Part shown: positions 27,745-35,534 of the stretch, piece after piece
Layout of the letters: each line of letters begins with the position of its first letter
Position numbering within the stretch: position 1 is the stretch's first letter
Assembly: GCA_024233865.1 (NCBI GenBank)
Contig: JACKPA010000001.1
Location: forward strand, 434,001-498,000
From: Leptospiraceae bacterium
Lineage (GTDB): Bacteria > Spirochaetota > Leptospiria > Leptospirales > Leptospiraceae
Length of the DNA: 64,000 nt
Direction of reading: 5' to 3'
Program-made: the position numbers and the translations under genes
The notes under the pieces: generated by a model
The model's input: the letters and a program-made list of their open reading frames with translations, nothing else
Database searches by the model: none
What the model was told of the DNA's origin: nothing

Positions 27745-28386
27745 ATGAGGTCTTTTGAATCTTGGACGTATGAAGATGTTGAAATAGAATTTGGTATCGA
27801 AAGAGTATACGAAAGCAAATTGCTAAATGAATGGTTGGAAACAGAAACAGAAACAACAGACTCGCAAAAAGAAAGTTTAGAAATTCTGAAAATCAACTTA
27901 TTAAAAAATATAGACGCACTAAACGAAGACGAGTTGAAAATGCTGTTTATAGCACCTCTACTAAACATAGTCAATTTTGTTACAGACAGATATAAACCCT
28001 TCACTCAAAGAAGTATGACACTAAAAACCGAAAAGGTAGAAACCTCCGGAATTGTAGATTTGTTGATTGCCACAGGCAAAGTTCGTCCCAAAGAACCGTT
28101 TTTTTTTCTACATGAATATAAATCACAACACCCTTCCAAAAAAAACGATCCAATGGGACAATTGCTTATTGCAATGGTCTCTGCACAACTAAACAATTCC
28201 CATACGCATCCGATTTATGGAATTTTAGTAGAAGGCAGGGATTGGTATTTTGTGATACTCAACAACAAAGAATATGCTGCAAGCCGAGGATTTGATGCTT
28301 GTACCAATGATATTTACCAAATATATGCCTTACTTTGCAAAGTAAAAGACTATATAGAGGAAATATTGATGAAAATCAAGGGTTGA
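27745..28386 (+). CDS. PD-(D/E)XK nuclease-like accessory protein
   Basis: A strong Shine-Dalgarno (AAGGAGG) precedes the ATG at 27745. The 213-residue protein has a PD-(D/E)XK-like core: D105 in SGIVDLLIATG, then E124-x-K126 in FFFLHEYKSQ, and a following DPMGQLL block (D135, Q139). Such proteins are abundant in Bacteroidetes, cyanobacteria and spirochaetes, and usually lack an assigned role. It shares its core layout (19 residues between D and E, then DPxxQLL) with the protein at 58824-59579. It sits inside the second, broken rtcB-rsmD unit, so it was probably acquired. Confidence 0.75.
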   Translation: MRSFESWTYEDVEIEFGIERVYESKLLNEWLETETETTDSQKESLEILKINLLKNIDALNEDELKMLFIAPLLNIVNFVTDRYKPFTQRSMTLKTEKVETSGIVDLLIATGKVRPKEPFFFLHEYKSQHPSKKNDPMGQLLIAMVSAQLNNSHTHPIYGILVEGRDWYFVILNNKEYAASRGFDACTNDIYQIYALLCKVKDYIEEILMKIKG

Positions 28387-28433
28387 ATGTTTAGAATAAA
28401 TTAAAACTCCTAGCGCAATTGCAGAATTAGATT

Positions 28434-28560
28434 TTATTTTTGCTAGTTCTGTATGCATCAATTCTTAGTTCCAATTTTTTCATGTATTTTCTAAAAAAAT
28501 CTTGAATTATATGCAACTATAAACTAGATTTATGTGCAACCATTATTTGCAATCGGAGAA
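28434..28560. repeat. Leader repeat upstream of vapB-like gene, copy 2
   Basis: The block 28441-28520 matches 25741-25820 with about eight differences. After a 24-base extra segment, the last 16 bases with TTTGCAATCGGAGAAC match the rtcB leader again. The vapB-like antitoxin thus has the same ribosome-binding context as rtcB. Confidence 0.9.
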
Positions 28561-28563
28561 CTT

Positions 28564-28821
28564 ATGAAATCAATTACAATTCGTGGTATTGATCCTGAAC
28601 TTGGTGAAGCCATTAAGCAATACGCATCTTCATCTCAACAAAGTATCAACCAATGGATCATTCAAATGTTAAAACAAGTCACAGGAATAAGCAAAAAACC
28701 GGTCTTTAAAAAATACTATGATCTTGATTTACTCGCTGGTGGTTGGACAGACGAAGAAACAGAGCATTTTGTTTTAAATACTTTAGAATTTGGGCAAATA
28801 GATACGGATATCTGGAAATGA
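28564..28821 (+). CDS. VapB/FitA-like ribbon-helix-helix antitoxin
   Basis: ATG 28564 follows GGAGA by 5 bases. The 85-residue product begins MKSITIRGIDPELGEAIKQY, a ribbon-helix-helix DNA-binding domain of the FitA/VapB type. A C-terminal toxin-binding tail contains DLLAGGWTDEETEHF. It would neutralise the PIN toxin and repress the operon. Its last bases overlap the toxin start (ATGA), the usual arrangement. Its leader is shared with rtcB. Confidence 0.85.
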   Translation: MKSITIRGIDPELGEAIKQYASSSQQSINQWIIQMLKQVTGISKKPVFKKYYDLDLLAGGWTDEETEHFVLNTLEFGQIDTDIWK

Positions 28822-29210
28822 GAATAATTTCAATTGATACAAACATTTATGTTGCTTTTAAAAAAGGTGATAGTAACATAACAGAGGTTTTTAGGAATTG
28901 CGATATTATTTACATTGATATAATGGTAATCGCAGAATTGTATACGGGATTTGTTCTTGGTAGCCAAGAGACAAAAAATAGAAAAGAACTTGAAGAATTC
29001 CTTAATTCATCTAGAGTAGAAATCCTATTTCATGAAATAGGAACTACTGAATATTATGCTGCAATCTTCAAGCAGCTAAAGCTAAAAGGAAAACCTATTC
29101 CAACAAATGATATTTGGATTGCTGCCAATGCAATGAAGCATGGTGCTACCCTGTTTTCATTGGATAAGCATTTTCAGGAGATTGAGAATCTTTTGTTGTT
29201 AAAAATATGA
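28818..29210 (+). CDS. vapC: VapC-like PIN-domain toxin
   Basis: The 130-residue PIN-domain protein has the acidic active-site set: D7 in SIDTNIYV, E40 in VIAELYTG, D98 in PTNDIWIAA and D116 in FSLDKHF. VapC toxins are Mg2+-dependent RNases that cleave initiator tRNA or the rRNA sarcin-ricin loop. The start ATG overlaps the antitoxin stop. A longer frame from 28743 is a shadow of the antitoxin gene. All catalytic residues are intact, so it should be active. Confidence 0.9.
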   Translation: MRIISIDTNIYVAFKKGDSNITEVFRNCDIIYIDIMVIAELYTGFVLGSQETKNRKELEEFLNSSRVEILFHEIGTTEYYAAIFKQLKLKGKPIPTNDIWIAANAMKHGATLFSLDKHFQEIENLLLLKI

Positions 29211-29230
29211 ATTTCCGAGTGGCGAAACCA

Positions 29231-29311
29231 ATGGCTATAGCAGAATTAAAAGGACAAAATGTTTCCTTTAAAAGCATTGGGAATACTCATCTTCTGCTTT
29301 ATGCAAACTAA
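29231..29311 (+). pseudogene. In-frame rtcB::rsmD fusion remnant (26 codons)
   Basis: The first 11 codons (MAIAELKGQNV) equal the start of RtcB at 25841. The next 15 (SFKSIGNTHLLLYAN, stop) match the end of RsmD (IKSYGNTHLLIHAN). The 33-36 base 5' match is nearly exact; the 3' part is more diverged. It is a second copy of the rtcB-rsmD unit with about 1.7 kb deleted inside, the fusion being in frame. Sequence after the stop (AAAACCTAAT) also matches the region after rsmD. It has no good ribosome-binding site and is probably not expressed. Confidence 0.85.
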
Positions 29312-29314
29312 AAC

Positions 29315-29938
29315 CTAATTATATTGATTGATGATATGTTGCCAAGTACCAAGTAATTTTTCTAATTGCAGAAGTGAATAATTGTGTTTATCTACCTCGA
29401 TAGTCATACCTTCCTTGAGACGCAAAAACAGCCAATTATCGCCTGTAGTAACTGCACCGTAAATAGTTTGTAAGTTTTCACCTCGTTTTTCGTTCCATAT
29501 ACGGGTAGCGTACATTTCAGCAGAACATTGCGGAACGGCAGCTGAAATAGCATCATTGAGCTTAGCTTCTACTATGGCAATAATAGGAGTATTTGGAATG
29601 ACATTAAGCGGAAGCCTTGCCAATAGAAAATCACAAAAACCTTGTAAGCCTTTTTTCGGGTCTACATTAAAGTTAAAACCGGAATATACTGCAAAAACTT
29701 TTTTATTGTTTTGATACAATTCGTTGAGTATGGGTGCTATAATAAACTCTGACTTTGCTTTTTCAGTGTTTAGTGAGAATTCGGAACCTCTTGCAAGAGT
29801 TTCTATAAGCCAAGCACTTGGTTGTACAGGGGCTATGGTAAGGTGCTCAAAAATATCTACAACTACCGTTTGCAAACCTAATGTCTGCAAATCCTCAAAA
29901 GTAAATTTTGAATACGATTTGGTATTGCGTTTTGGCAT
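29315..29938 (-). CDS. PD-(D/E)XK nuclease-like accessory protein
   Basis: This 207-residue protein is read opposite to the preceding genes. Its core shows D103 in GFCDFLLARLP, E124-x-K126 in IIAIVEAKLND and a downstream Q137 in VPQCSAEM, the D...ExK...Q layout of PD-(D/E)XK folds. The C-terminus has a IYGAVTTGDNWLFLRL block. Similar proteins occur in cyanobacteria and are unassigned; fragments of type I restriction enzyme N-termini resemble them. Its stop lies at the edge of the duplicated rsmD tail. It is a different subfamily from the genes at 27745 and 58824. Confidence 0.7.
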   Translation of the reverse strand: MPKRNTKSYSKFTFEDLQTLGLQTVVVDIFEHLTIAPVQPSAWLIETLARGSEFSLNTEKAKSEFIIAPILNELYQNNKKVFAVYSGFNFNVDPKKGLQGFCDFLLARLPLNVIPNTPIIAIVEAKLNDAISAAVPQCSAEMYATRIWNEKRGENLQTIYGAVTTGDNWLFLRLKEGMTIEVDKHNYSLLQLEKLLGTWQHIINQYN

Positions 29939-30012
29939 ATTTTCTATTGCACTCGAAGTTTAAAGCTAGTCAATTTCTTTTTTGCATTGACTTCTTTTTA
30001 AAAAATAATAAG

Positions 30013-30726
30013 CTATTCTTGCGAATCAGGCAATAGGTCACAAAACCAAAAACCGATTCCGTTTTTTTCATTTTTGGGATCTTTGTACTCCTTATAAACC
30101 TTTTCTCCAATTACAAACGGGATTGGACTTTGGAAAATCGGACCATCAAAGCAAAAAGTATGAAATTCACCGTTTTCACCGCAAGGGTCTACATTTTTGG
30201 GTAATTCTTTAATAAAATCCTTATCAATCATTCTACCAACAAAAGATGACCCTAACAAATTTGATTGAACACAAACGACTATTGCTTGAAAACCCAAGTC
30301 AATAAACTCATTGATAAGCTCGTTTGTATCCCTTTTCCATAAAGGAAAATGAGCTTTGATATTGTATTTACTAAGTTTATCTTCTCGATACTTACGCAAA
30401 TCTTCTAAAAAAATATCTCCAAAAGCAGTATGTTCAAAACCCTTTGCCTTGAGCAGAGAAACACAATCATCCATCTTTTTTTGGTAAATTTCCATGTCCG
30501 GTTCTTCTGGCAATTCAATTGTACTAAATGGAATTCCAATAGACTCAATTTGCGAAACCAATAATTCCCTACGAACCCCATGCATGGAAACACGGTTGTG
30601 ATGTGTGTTTACAGACGTAACCAAATGCTTGATTTGGTAGTTTTGATCTTGCAATAAATAATGCAATGCAAGGGCAGAATCTTTGCCAGAACTCCAGTTG
30701 AAGTATGTTTTTTGGGTAGACATCAT
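30013..30726 (-). CDS. Dph6-family PP-loop ATP pyrophosphatase
   Basis: The 237-residue protein starts with the PP-loop WSSGKDSALALHYLL, followed by the Dph6-type block AFGDIFLEDLRKYREDKL and LLGSSFVGRMID. The family adenylates substrates; in eukaryotes and archaea it amidates diphthine, but bacteria lack diphthamide, so the bacterial substrate is unknown. Two adjacent ATGs (MM) leave the start uncertain by one codon. It diverges from the small exported protein gene across 58 bases. Confidence 0.85.
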   Translation of the reverse strand: MMSTQKTYFNWSSGKDSALALHYLLQDQNYQIKHLVTSVNTHHNRVSMHGVRRELLVSQIESIGIPFSTIELPEEPDMEIYQKKMDDCVSLLKAKGFEHTAFGDIFLEDLRKYREDKLSKYNIKAHFPLWKRDTNELINEFIDLGFQAIVVCVQSNLLGSSFVGRMIDKDFIKELPKNVDPCGENGEFHTFCFDGPIFQSPIPFVIGEKVYKEYKDPKNEKNGIGFWFCDLLPDSQE

Positions 30727-30748
30727 GGTATATTAAAAAAGTAATTGA

Positions 30749-30784
30749 TTGATCTCAACCTAAGAAAATTACTATATTTGTCAA
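30749..30784 (+). promoter_or_regulatory. Possible promoter giving a leaderless transcript
   Basis: TTGATC at 30749-30754 and TATATT at 30773-30778 are 18 bases apart. The ATG at 30785 begins 7 bases after the -10 box, where transcription would start. No Shine-Dalgarno sequence fits between them. Based on pattern only. Confidence 0.35.
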
Positions 30785-31246
30785 ATGAAAACTTTTTTAA
30801 TCTTTTTTCTATTTCCAGTAGTTTTGGCAGCTCAAATCATGAAGGTAGGAGACAATTTGCCAACTTTCACTTATACGGATCAGCATGATCAAAGCTACAC
30901 TATAAACTCATCTTTACAAACAATTGTTTTTGTTTCGGATATGGAGGCAAGCAAAAAGGTTCATAAAGTTTTGGAAGCAAAAAAAGGAACTTATCTGCAA
31001 GAGAAAAGAGCCATTTTAGTGGCGGATATTCACAAAATGCCTTCTCTTATTAGTAAACTCTTTGCCATTCCTAAAATGAGAAATTATAAATATCCGATCT
31101 ATCTAATCAAAGAAGAGGAAGATGGCAAACCATATCCTCGAGAAAAAGAGGGTATAACTCTCATTTCTTTAGCGGATTTGAAAGTTACCGGTATCCAATA
31201 TCTAAAAACGCCTGAAGAACTGGCAAAGTTTCTCCAAGAAAAGTAG
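30785..31246 (+). CDS. Exported thioredoxin-fold-like small protein
   Basis: This 153-residue protein has a signal peptide (MKTFLIFFLFPVVLAAQ). The next part, VGDNLPTFTYTDQHDQSYTI, has the start of a peroxiredoxin/TlpA-like domain. No CxxC or other redox Cys is present, so it would not be a redox enzyme. It resembles YtfJ-like periplasmic proteins. Function is unknown. It is two bases upstream of tsaB in the same direction, so the two are co-transcribed. Confidence 0.7.
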   Translation: MKTFLIFFLFPVVLAAQIMKVGDNLPTFTYTDQHDQSYTINSSLQTIVFVSDMEASKKVHKVLEAKKGTYLQEKRAILVADIHKMPSLISKLFAIPKMRNYKYPIYLIKEEEDGKPYPREKEGITLISLADLKVTGIQYLKTPEELAKFLQEK

Positions 31247-31248
31247 TT

Positions 31249-31887
31249 ATGAAAATATTGTATTTGGATACGGTAACGGATATGATCATTGTTGCCGTTT
31301 ATGAATTGGTTGATGGAATGTTTAGTCAATTGTATCTATACAAGGGAGTGCATCCCAGGGAATCTTCGTTTCGTTTATTAAAAGACATTGAACTGGCTTT
31401 TCATTCAACTGTTATGGAAAAACCGGATGTCATTCTCGCCAATAAAGGTCCTGGTTCTTTTACCGGAATTAGGATTTGTGTAGGAACAGCTCGTAATCTA
31501 GCCCAACTATGGAAAATTCCGGTAATGGGTTTTGACTGCTTGGAGATTTACTCTTCGTATTATTTTGGTAAATATTATAGTCCGGCTTTGGTGATGATAG
31601 ATGGAAAGCAAAAAAAAGTGTATTCCGGCTATCATGATTCAAATGGCTTTAAAGGAAGTTTTGACATCAAACCGGAAGAAATAAACCAATATTTTGAGTT
31701 GAATTCCGAAACCAAAATCTACACGGATTTCAGCTCTGAATCGGGGTACTTTAATATCAAAGAGGATATTCCAGAACCTAAATATTTATTGGAAATCCAA
31801 AGAGATAATATCACCGGAATAGACATCCAATCTCATAATTACAAAAATATGTTACCCAATTATATCAGAGGAACTTATGCGGATTAG
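31249..31887 (+). CDS. tsaB: tRNA threonylcarbamoyladenosine protein TsaB
   Basis: The 212-residue protein shows the ASKHA/TsaB pattern: LYLDTVTDMIIVAV at the start and the signature NKGPGSFTGIRICVGTARNLAQ. With TsaD and TsaE it makes t6A37 in ANN-decoding tRNAs. TsaB is an inactive paralogue that scaffolds TsaD. Length is about right, slightly short of E. coli TsaB (231). tsaD and tsaE are not in this window. Confidence 0.9.
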   Translation: MKILYLDTVTDMIIVAVYELVDGMFSQLYLYKGVHPRESSFRLLKDIELAFHSTVMEKPDVILANKGPGSFTGIRICVGTARNLAQLWKIPVMGFDCLEIYSSYYFGKYYSPALVMIDGKQKKVYSGYHDSNGFKGSFDIKPEEINQYFELNSETKIYTDFSSESGYFNIKEDIPEPKYLLEIQRDNITGIDIQSHNYKNMLPNYIRGTYAD

Positions 31888-31915
31888 ATAATTGAAATTA
31901 GAAATATTATTATTT

Positions 31916-32448
31916 TTAAAATAACAAAGAAAATTTACTTAAATTATTTGCACAGACAAAATCTTCAGGTAGTTTATGCTCTCCTTGTTTCACTTTCTGT
32001 AATTTTAATGCTGTTTTACACACATAATTAGTGTATGAATTTTCAATATTCAAAATTTTAGTTAAACTTTCCCAATCTTCTGGTACAGGAATGGAACCGC
32101 CAAAATCTTTTCTTAACCAATGATCAACTGTATGTTTGTATTTTTTAGGAAACAAATTTGTTAATTTATTTTTTGTTAATTTAATTTCAGTTCTTTTTTT
32201 ATTCAAGTAATCACAAACTAAATTTTGTTCTACATTGTATAATCGTTGTTATATGGAACAAATGCTAATGGAGATTTTCCATATTTTGAAATATATTTAT
32301 CACCAATATTTAAGAAAAATACTCCATCTTTTTTTAATTTTTTTCTTAGCTTGTTAAAAATATAAATCAGTTTACTAATATACTCCATGTAAGTTTCTTC
32401 ATTACCAATTTGACCTTCAAAGCCATAATCTCTTTGACCCCAATAAGG
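31916..32448 (-). pseudogene. Decayed site-specific DNA methyltransferase
   Basis: Two minus-strand fragments in different frames belong to one former gene. From 32448 downwards the frame reads PYWGQRDYGFEGQIGNEE and then GVFFLNIGDKYISKYGK, the SPPYWGxRDYG...LNIGDxY pattern of N4/N6 DNA methyltransferases. It ends at a TAG near 32240. The second fragment (31916-32206, start TTG) reads KLTNLFPKKYKHTVDHWLRKDFGGSIP and ends normally. The N-terminus, including the first residues of the PPY motif, is missing, and a middle section appears deleted. No restriction enzyme gene is next to it. Confidence 0.7.
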
Positions 32449-32776
32449 TCATATCCTTACCCATATCTTTTTGTTATTCACCACAGATTTACACAGATGG
32501 ACACCGATTTTTTAATTCCTGTTTGATTTTTTTGATTAATAAAAATTGGAACTGCTATTAAATATGTTTTTTATATTGTTTTATATAAAAACCTATCCAA
32601 CAACTATGGTATTTTACCATGGTTGGAAAGTAGAACGTATTTTTTAAAAAAGCAAACTTTTTCTCCAAAAAGCCGTATGAAATAGTTGACATTCTTTTGA
32701 TTTGAGAAAATTCTTTGGTAGAGTTTGTTTTCACTTTGTAGAATGAGAAATATGACGTTTAAAAGATTTTATCGGA
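32449..32776. other. Intergenic region with a short repeat and a hairpin
   Basis: A CACCACAGATTTACACAGAT block at about 32480-32499 resembles a short sequence widespread in bacterial intergenic DNA. It lies where the methyltransferase remnant loses its N-terminus. A hairpin at 32597-32626 pairs CCAAC with GTTGG and ATGGTA with TACCAT. TTGACA at 32686-32691 could be a -35 box, but no convincing -10 follows. No gene is seen. Confidence 0.5.
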
Positions 32777-34618
32777 ATGTATTATAAACTAAATATCTTA
32801 GATAAACTATTAATCCCGCTACTCCTTCTTTTGCCCTTTTTCTTATTTTCCCAGGATATGCGAGATGATTCTACCGGTCTTTATTTGACTCCGGAACAGG
32901 TGATAACCAATGAAGATTGGAGTAAATTTTCCGAGTTACACCAAAGCAATTCTACTGATCCACAAACCAAAATTCAAGAAATTGAAAAGTTGTTGGAAAA
33001 ATACTATTCTCAATTCGTGGGTGAAAAAAGGATTTTAGAAGAAAAAATCAATGGTGAAACCTTTTCCCCTGGAATTTCTCAAAATACTTTGCGTTTGCTT
33101 GTAAGAGACATGAAATCTCAAAAATCGCAAACCTATCTCATACGAGATTCGGATATGCTTTTTGAGATATATGAAACTTTGGGGGATTTGTATAAATCCG
33201 TTCAAAATAATCCGAAGTCCGTTTGGAGTTACGCGGCTGCTCTTCGCTATCGGGACTTTACAAATTCCGAAGCAAAGCTCATTTCCGAATTTCAGGATAA
33301 AAAGTCCGGCAGTGATGCTCTGCAAAAGCATATAGCAATTAAAGAAAACTATGAAAAAGCAAAATTAGAGCTAAAAGAAGCAAAAGATAGCTATTATTTA
33401 GAAAGATCCAAAGATATTAGGACTCCAAATATAAAATTCCTGCAGCAAGCTCCCAATTTTGGAGCCATGGAAAATAAGGTTGAAAAAGCAGAAAAAGACT
33501 ACCAAAACTCCTTGAAAGTCAATATTCAACCCCTGATAGACAGGAAAGGAGAAAAAGACTCTAACGTAATTTATAAACTGGCAGAAGTTGTAAAAATAGC
33601 AGAAGATGAAAATCAAGAAAGGCTTAAAGTTTTAGATAAATCCAATACTTTTTGGGGTGAGCCTTTTATTCTTTTTGATACAAAAAAAAATACCAATCTC
33701 TTTGCCTACGAGCAATTGCTGGAATTTGCTTACAAATTATACCCTAAAAACCCGAAAGTCATGCGAGAACTTGCGGAAACATTCAGAAATTCCGGGAAAA
33801 ATCGAAATTCACTGGACTTTTATTTAAAATATCTAGATATTTCTCTAGCTTCCCCTCCTACAGACAAAGAGGAGAAATTAAAACTGACAGAAAGCTATCT
33901 AAAAATTGGGATGTTGTATTCTACCCTCAAGCGATATGTACAGGCAGTTGATTATTACGAGAAATACGTTCAAGAAAAAGAACAATCAGAGGAAAAAACC
34001 AAGTTATATTTCCATTTGGGGGATTTTTATTCCAAGCAATTGGGAAATTATCCCAAAAGTGCGGAATATTTTAGAAAATGGTTAGAAGCCACTGCCCAAA
34101 TCAGTGCAGAGGATTCCGTTCAAAAAGCGAAGAAAAAGGCTATGGAGTTTAGGGCAAATTATGGGATTTCTTTGTATTATAAGTTTTTAAGATTACCCCA
34201 AAAAGAAACCCAAAGTCTGGAATCTTGTTATGCAACCTATAACGAGATTAAAAACATTCTTAAAGAAGAAGATCAAAAATACCAAGACAGCCTTAAACAA
34301 ATCCATGAAATTAAAAAGGAATTACTTAATTCCACCAACGATGAATCTTTGGCACGCTTAGAAGAAGCTAAAAAAAGTGCCAACGAATACAAAGCAAATC
34401 TAAAAAGTGTCCAAACTCAGTACAATTCCATATCCAAAAACCTTGTTTTGTTTAAGCTGGCTGAATTTGCAGAAGAGAACCGTGATTTTCAAAAAGCTAA
34501 AGAATTTTACCATGAGATAGTGCAAATAGGAAATGAAATTGATATAAACCGAGCCCTTAAAGATTTGTCTCGAGTAGACAAAACAATAGAAGATGGAATT
34601 ATAAGAGATAGATTCTAA
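32777..34618 (+). CDS. Exported TPR-repeat protein
   Basis: The 613-residue protein has an N-terminal signal sequence (LLIPLLLLLPFFLFSQ). Most of the rest is helical, with coiled-coil segments (residues 180-260 and 500-560). TPR-like pairs include VMRELAETFRNSGKNRNSLDFYLKYLDI, YLKIGMLYSTLKRYVQAVDYYEKYV and YFHLGDFYSKQLGNYPKSAEYFRKWL. It probably acts as a periplasmic scaffold. It precedes the CPBP protease gene by 39 bases in the same direction. Function is not known. Confidence 0.78.
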   Translation: MYYKLNILDKLLIPLLLLLPFFLFSQDMRDDSTGLYLTPEQVITNEDWSKFSELHQSNSTDPQTKIQEIEKLLEKYYSQFVGEKRILEEKINGETFSPGISQNTLRLLVRDMKSQKSQTYLIRDSDMLFEIYETLGDLYKSVQNNPKSVWSYAAALRYRDFTNSEAKLISEFQDKKSGSDALQKHIAIKENYEKAKLELKEAKDSYYLERSKDIRTPNIKFLQQAPNFGAMENKVEKAEKDYQNSLKVNIQPLIDRKGEKDSNVIYKLAEVVKIAEDENQERLKVLDKSNTFWGEPFILFDTKKNTNLFAYEQLLEFAYKLYPKNPKVMRELAETFRNSGKNRNSLDFYLKYLDISLASPPTDKEEKLKLTESYLKIGMLYSTLKRYVQAVDYYEKYVQEKEQSEEKTKLYFHLGDFYSKQLGNYPKSAEYFRKWLEATAQISAEDSVQKAKKKAMEFRANYGISLYYKFLRLPQKETQSLESCYATYNEIKNILKEEDQKYQDSLKQIHEIKKELLNSTNDESLARLEEAKKSANEYKANLKSVQTQYNSISKNLVLFKLAEFAEENRDFQKAKEFYHEIVQIGNEIDINRALKDLSRVDKTIEDGIIRDRF

Positions 34619-34657
34619 TGACACAAATCAACCCATAAATAATTTGGTCTTGATACT

Positions 34658-35530
34658 ATGGAAAATAACCAAGAGCCACAACCTAAAAAAAGCGATATAC
34701 TATCCATCTTTTTATCACAAATATTGGTAATTTTAGTAATTTTTATAATTCATTCTTTTTTTTCTATGTTCAATGCCTATAATGTTATCATTTTCCAAAA
34801 GCTACCACAGGAAATTTTTGAGACAACCGATTCGAATAGACGAACAGAGATACTCGAAGAGTCTTATAAAGAAATTCAATCCTCTATTGAAAAAGACCCA
34901 GGTATTTTTACAACGGAATATTTGGATATTATTATCAACCAACCTTTGTTTTTGCTTTGGGATAGGGTAATTTGGGCACTTTGCTTTTTGCTTCCTGCTT
35001 ATTTTTTTCTGGTAAAAGTAATGAAGACCAAGTGCACTACTATGGAAGAGGAGTTAGGATTCCAGCAATTACGGCTTGGCTTAAGTGTTGGGATTGTTAT
35101 TTTTTTATTGGTAACATCCGGATCCTTGTTTCTGGAACTCATTGGTCAAAAACCTGTTTTGAATAAATTTAACGTTGTGTTGTTTACAAAAATAGAAGGA
35201 AACTTTCCTTTACTAGTATGGTCAATTTTTACTGTCGGAATTGTGACCGGAATGATTGAAGAATTATTTTTTAGGGGTTATTTGTTAAACCACTTTATGG
35301 ACAAAGGATTTGAAAAAGAAGGTTTGGTTTTTACTTCCGTGATTTTTGGAGCTATGCATTACACTCCAGATTCTTCTGTTATAATACCTATCGTGCTTAC
35401 CATTGTTGGGTATATTTTTGGTTTGTACTACGTTAAGACAAAAAATATATGGATTTCTATCTCTGCTCACGCTTCTTACAATTCCCTTGGCTTAATCCTT
35501 GCATATTTTATAGGAGATAAAGCTTTATAA
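34658..35530 (+). CDS. CPBP-family intramembrane metalloprotease
   Basis: The 290-residue membrane protein carries the CPBP/Abi motifs: motif 1 IEELFFRGYLLNHF (EExxxR), motif 2 FGAMHYTP (FxxxH) and motif 3 SISAHASYNS (HxxxN). These define a Rce1-like glutamate protease. Bacterial members process peptides or act in immunity to self-made bacteriocins; the substrate is unknown. Hydrophobic helices flank a periplasmic loop near residues 45-100. It is followed 4 bases later by a gene of unknown function. Confidence 0.9.
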   Translation: MENNQEPQPKKSDILSIFLSQILVILVIFIIHSFFSMFNAYNVIIFQKLPQEIFETTDSNRRTEILEESYKEIQSSIEKDPGIFTTEYLDIIINQPLFLLWDRVIWALCFLLPAYFFLVKVMKTKCTTMEEELGFQQLRLGLSVGIVIFLLVTSGSLFLELIGQKPVLNKFNVVLFTKIEGNFPLLVWSIFTVGIVTGMIEELFFRGYLLNHFMDKGFEKEGLVFTSVIFGAMHYTPDSSVIIPIVLTIVGYIFGLYYVKTKNIWISISAHASYNSLGLILAYFIGDKAL

Positions 35531-35534
35531 AAAA

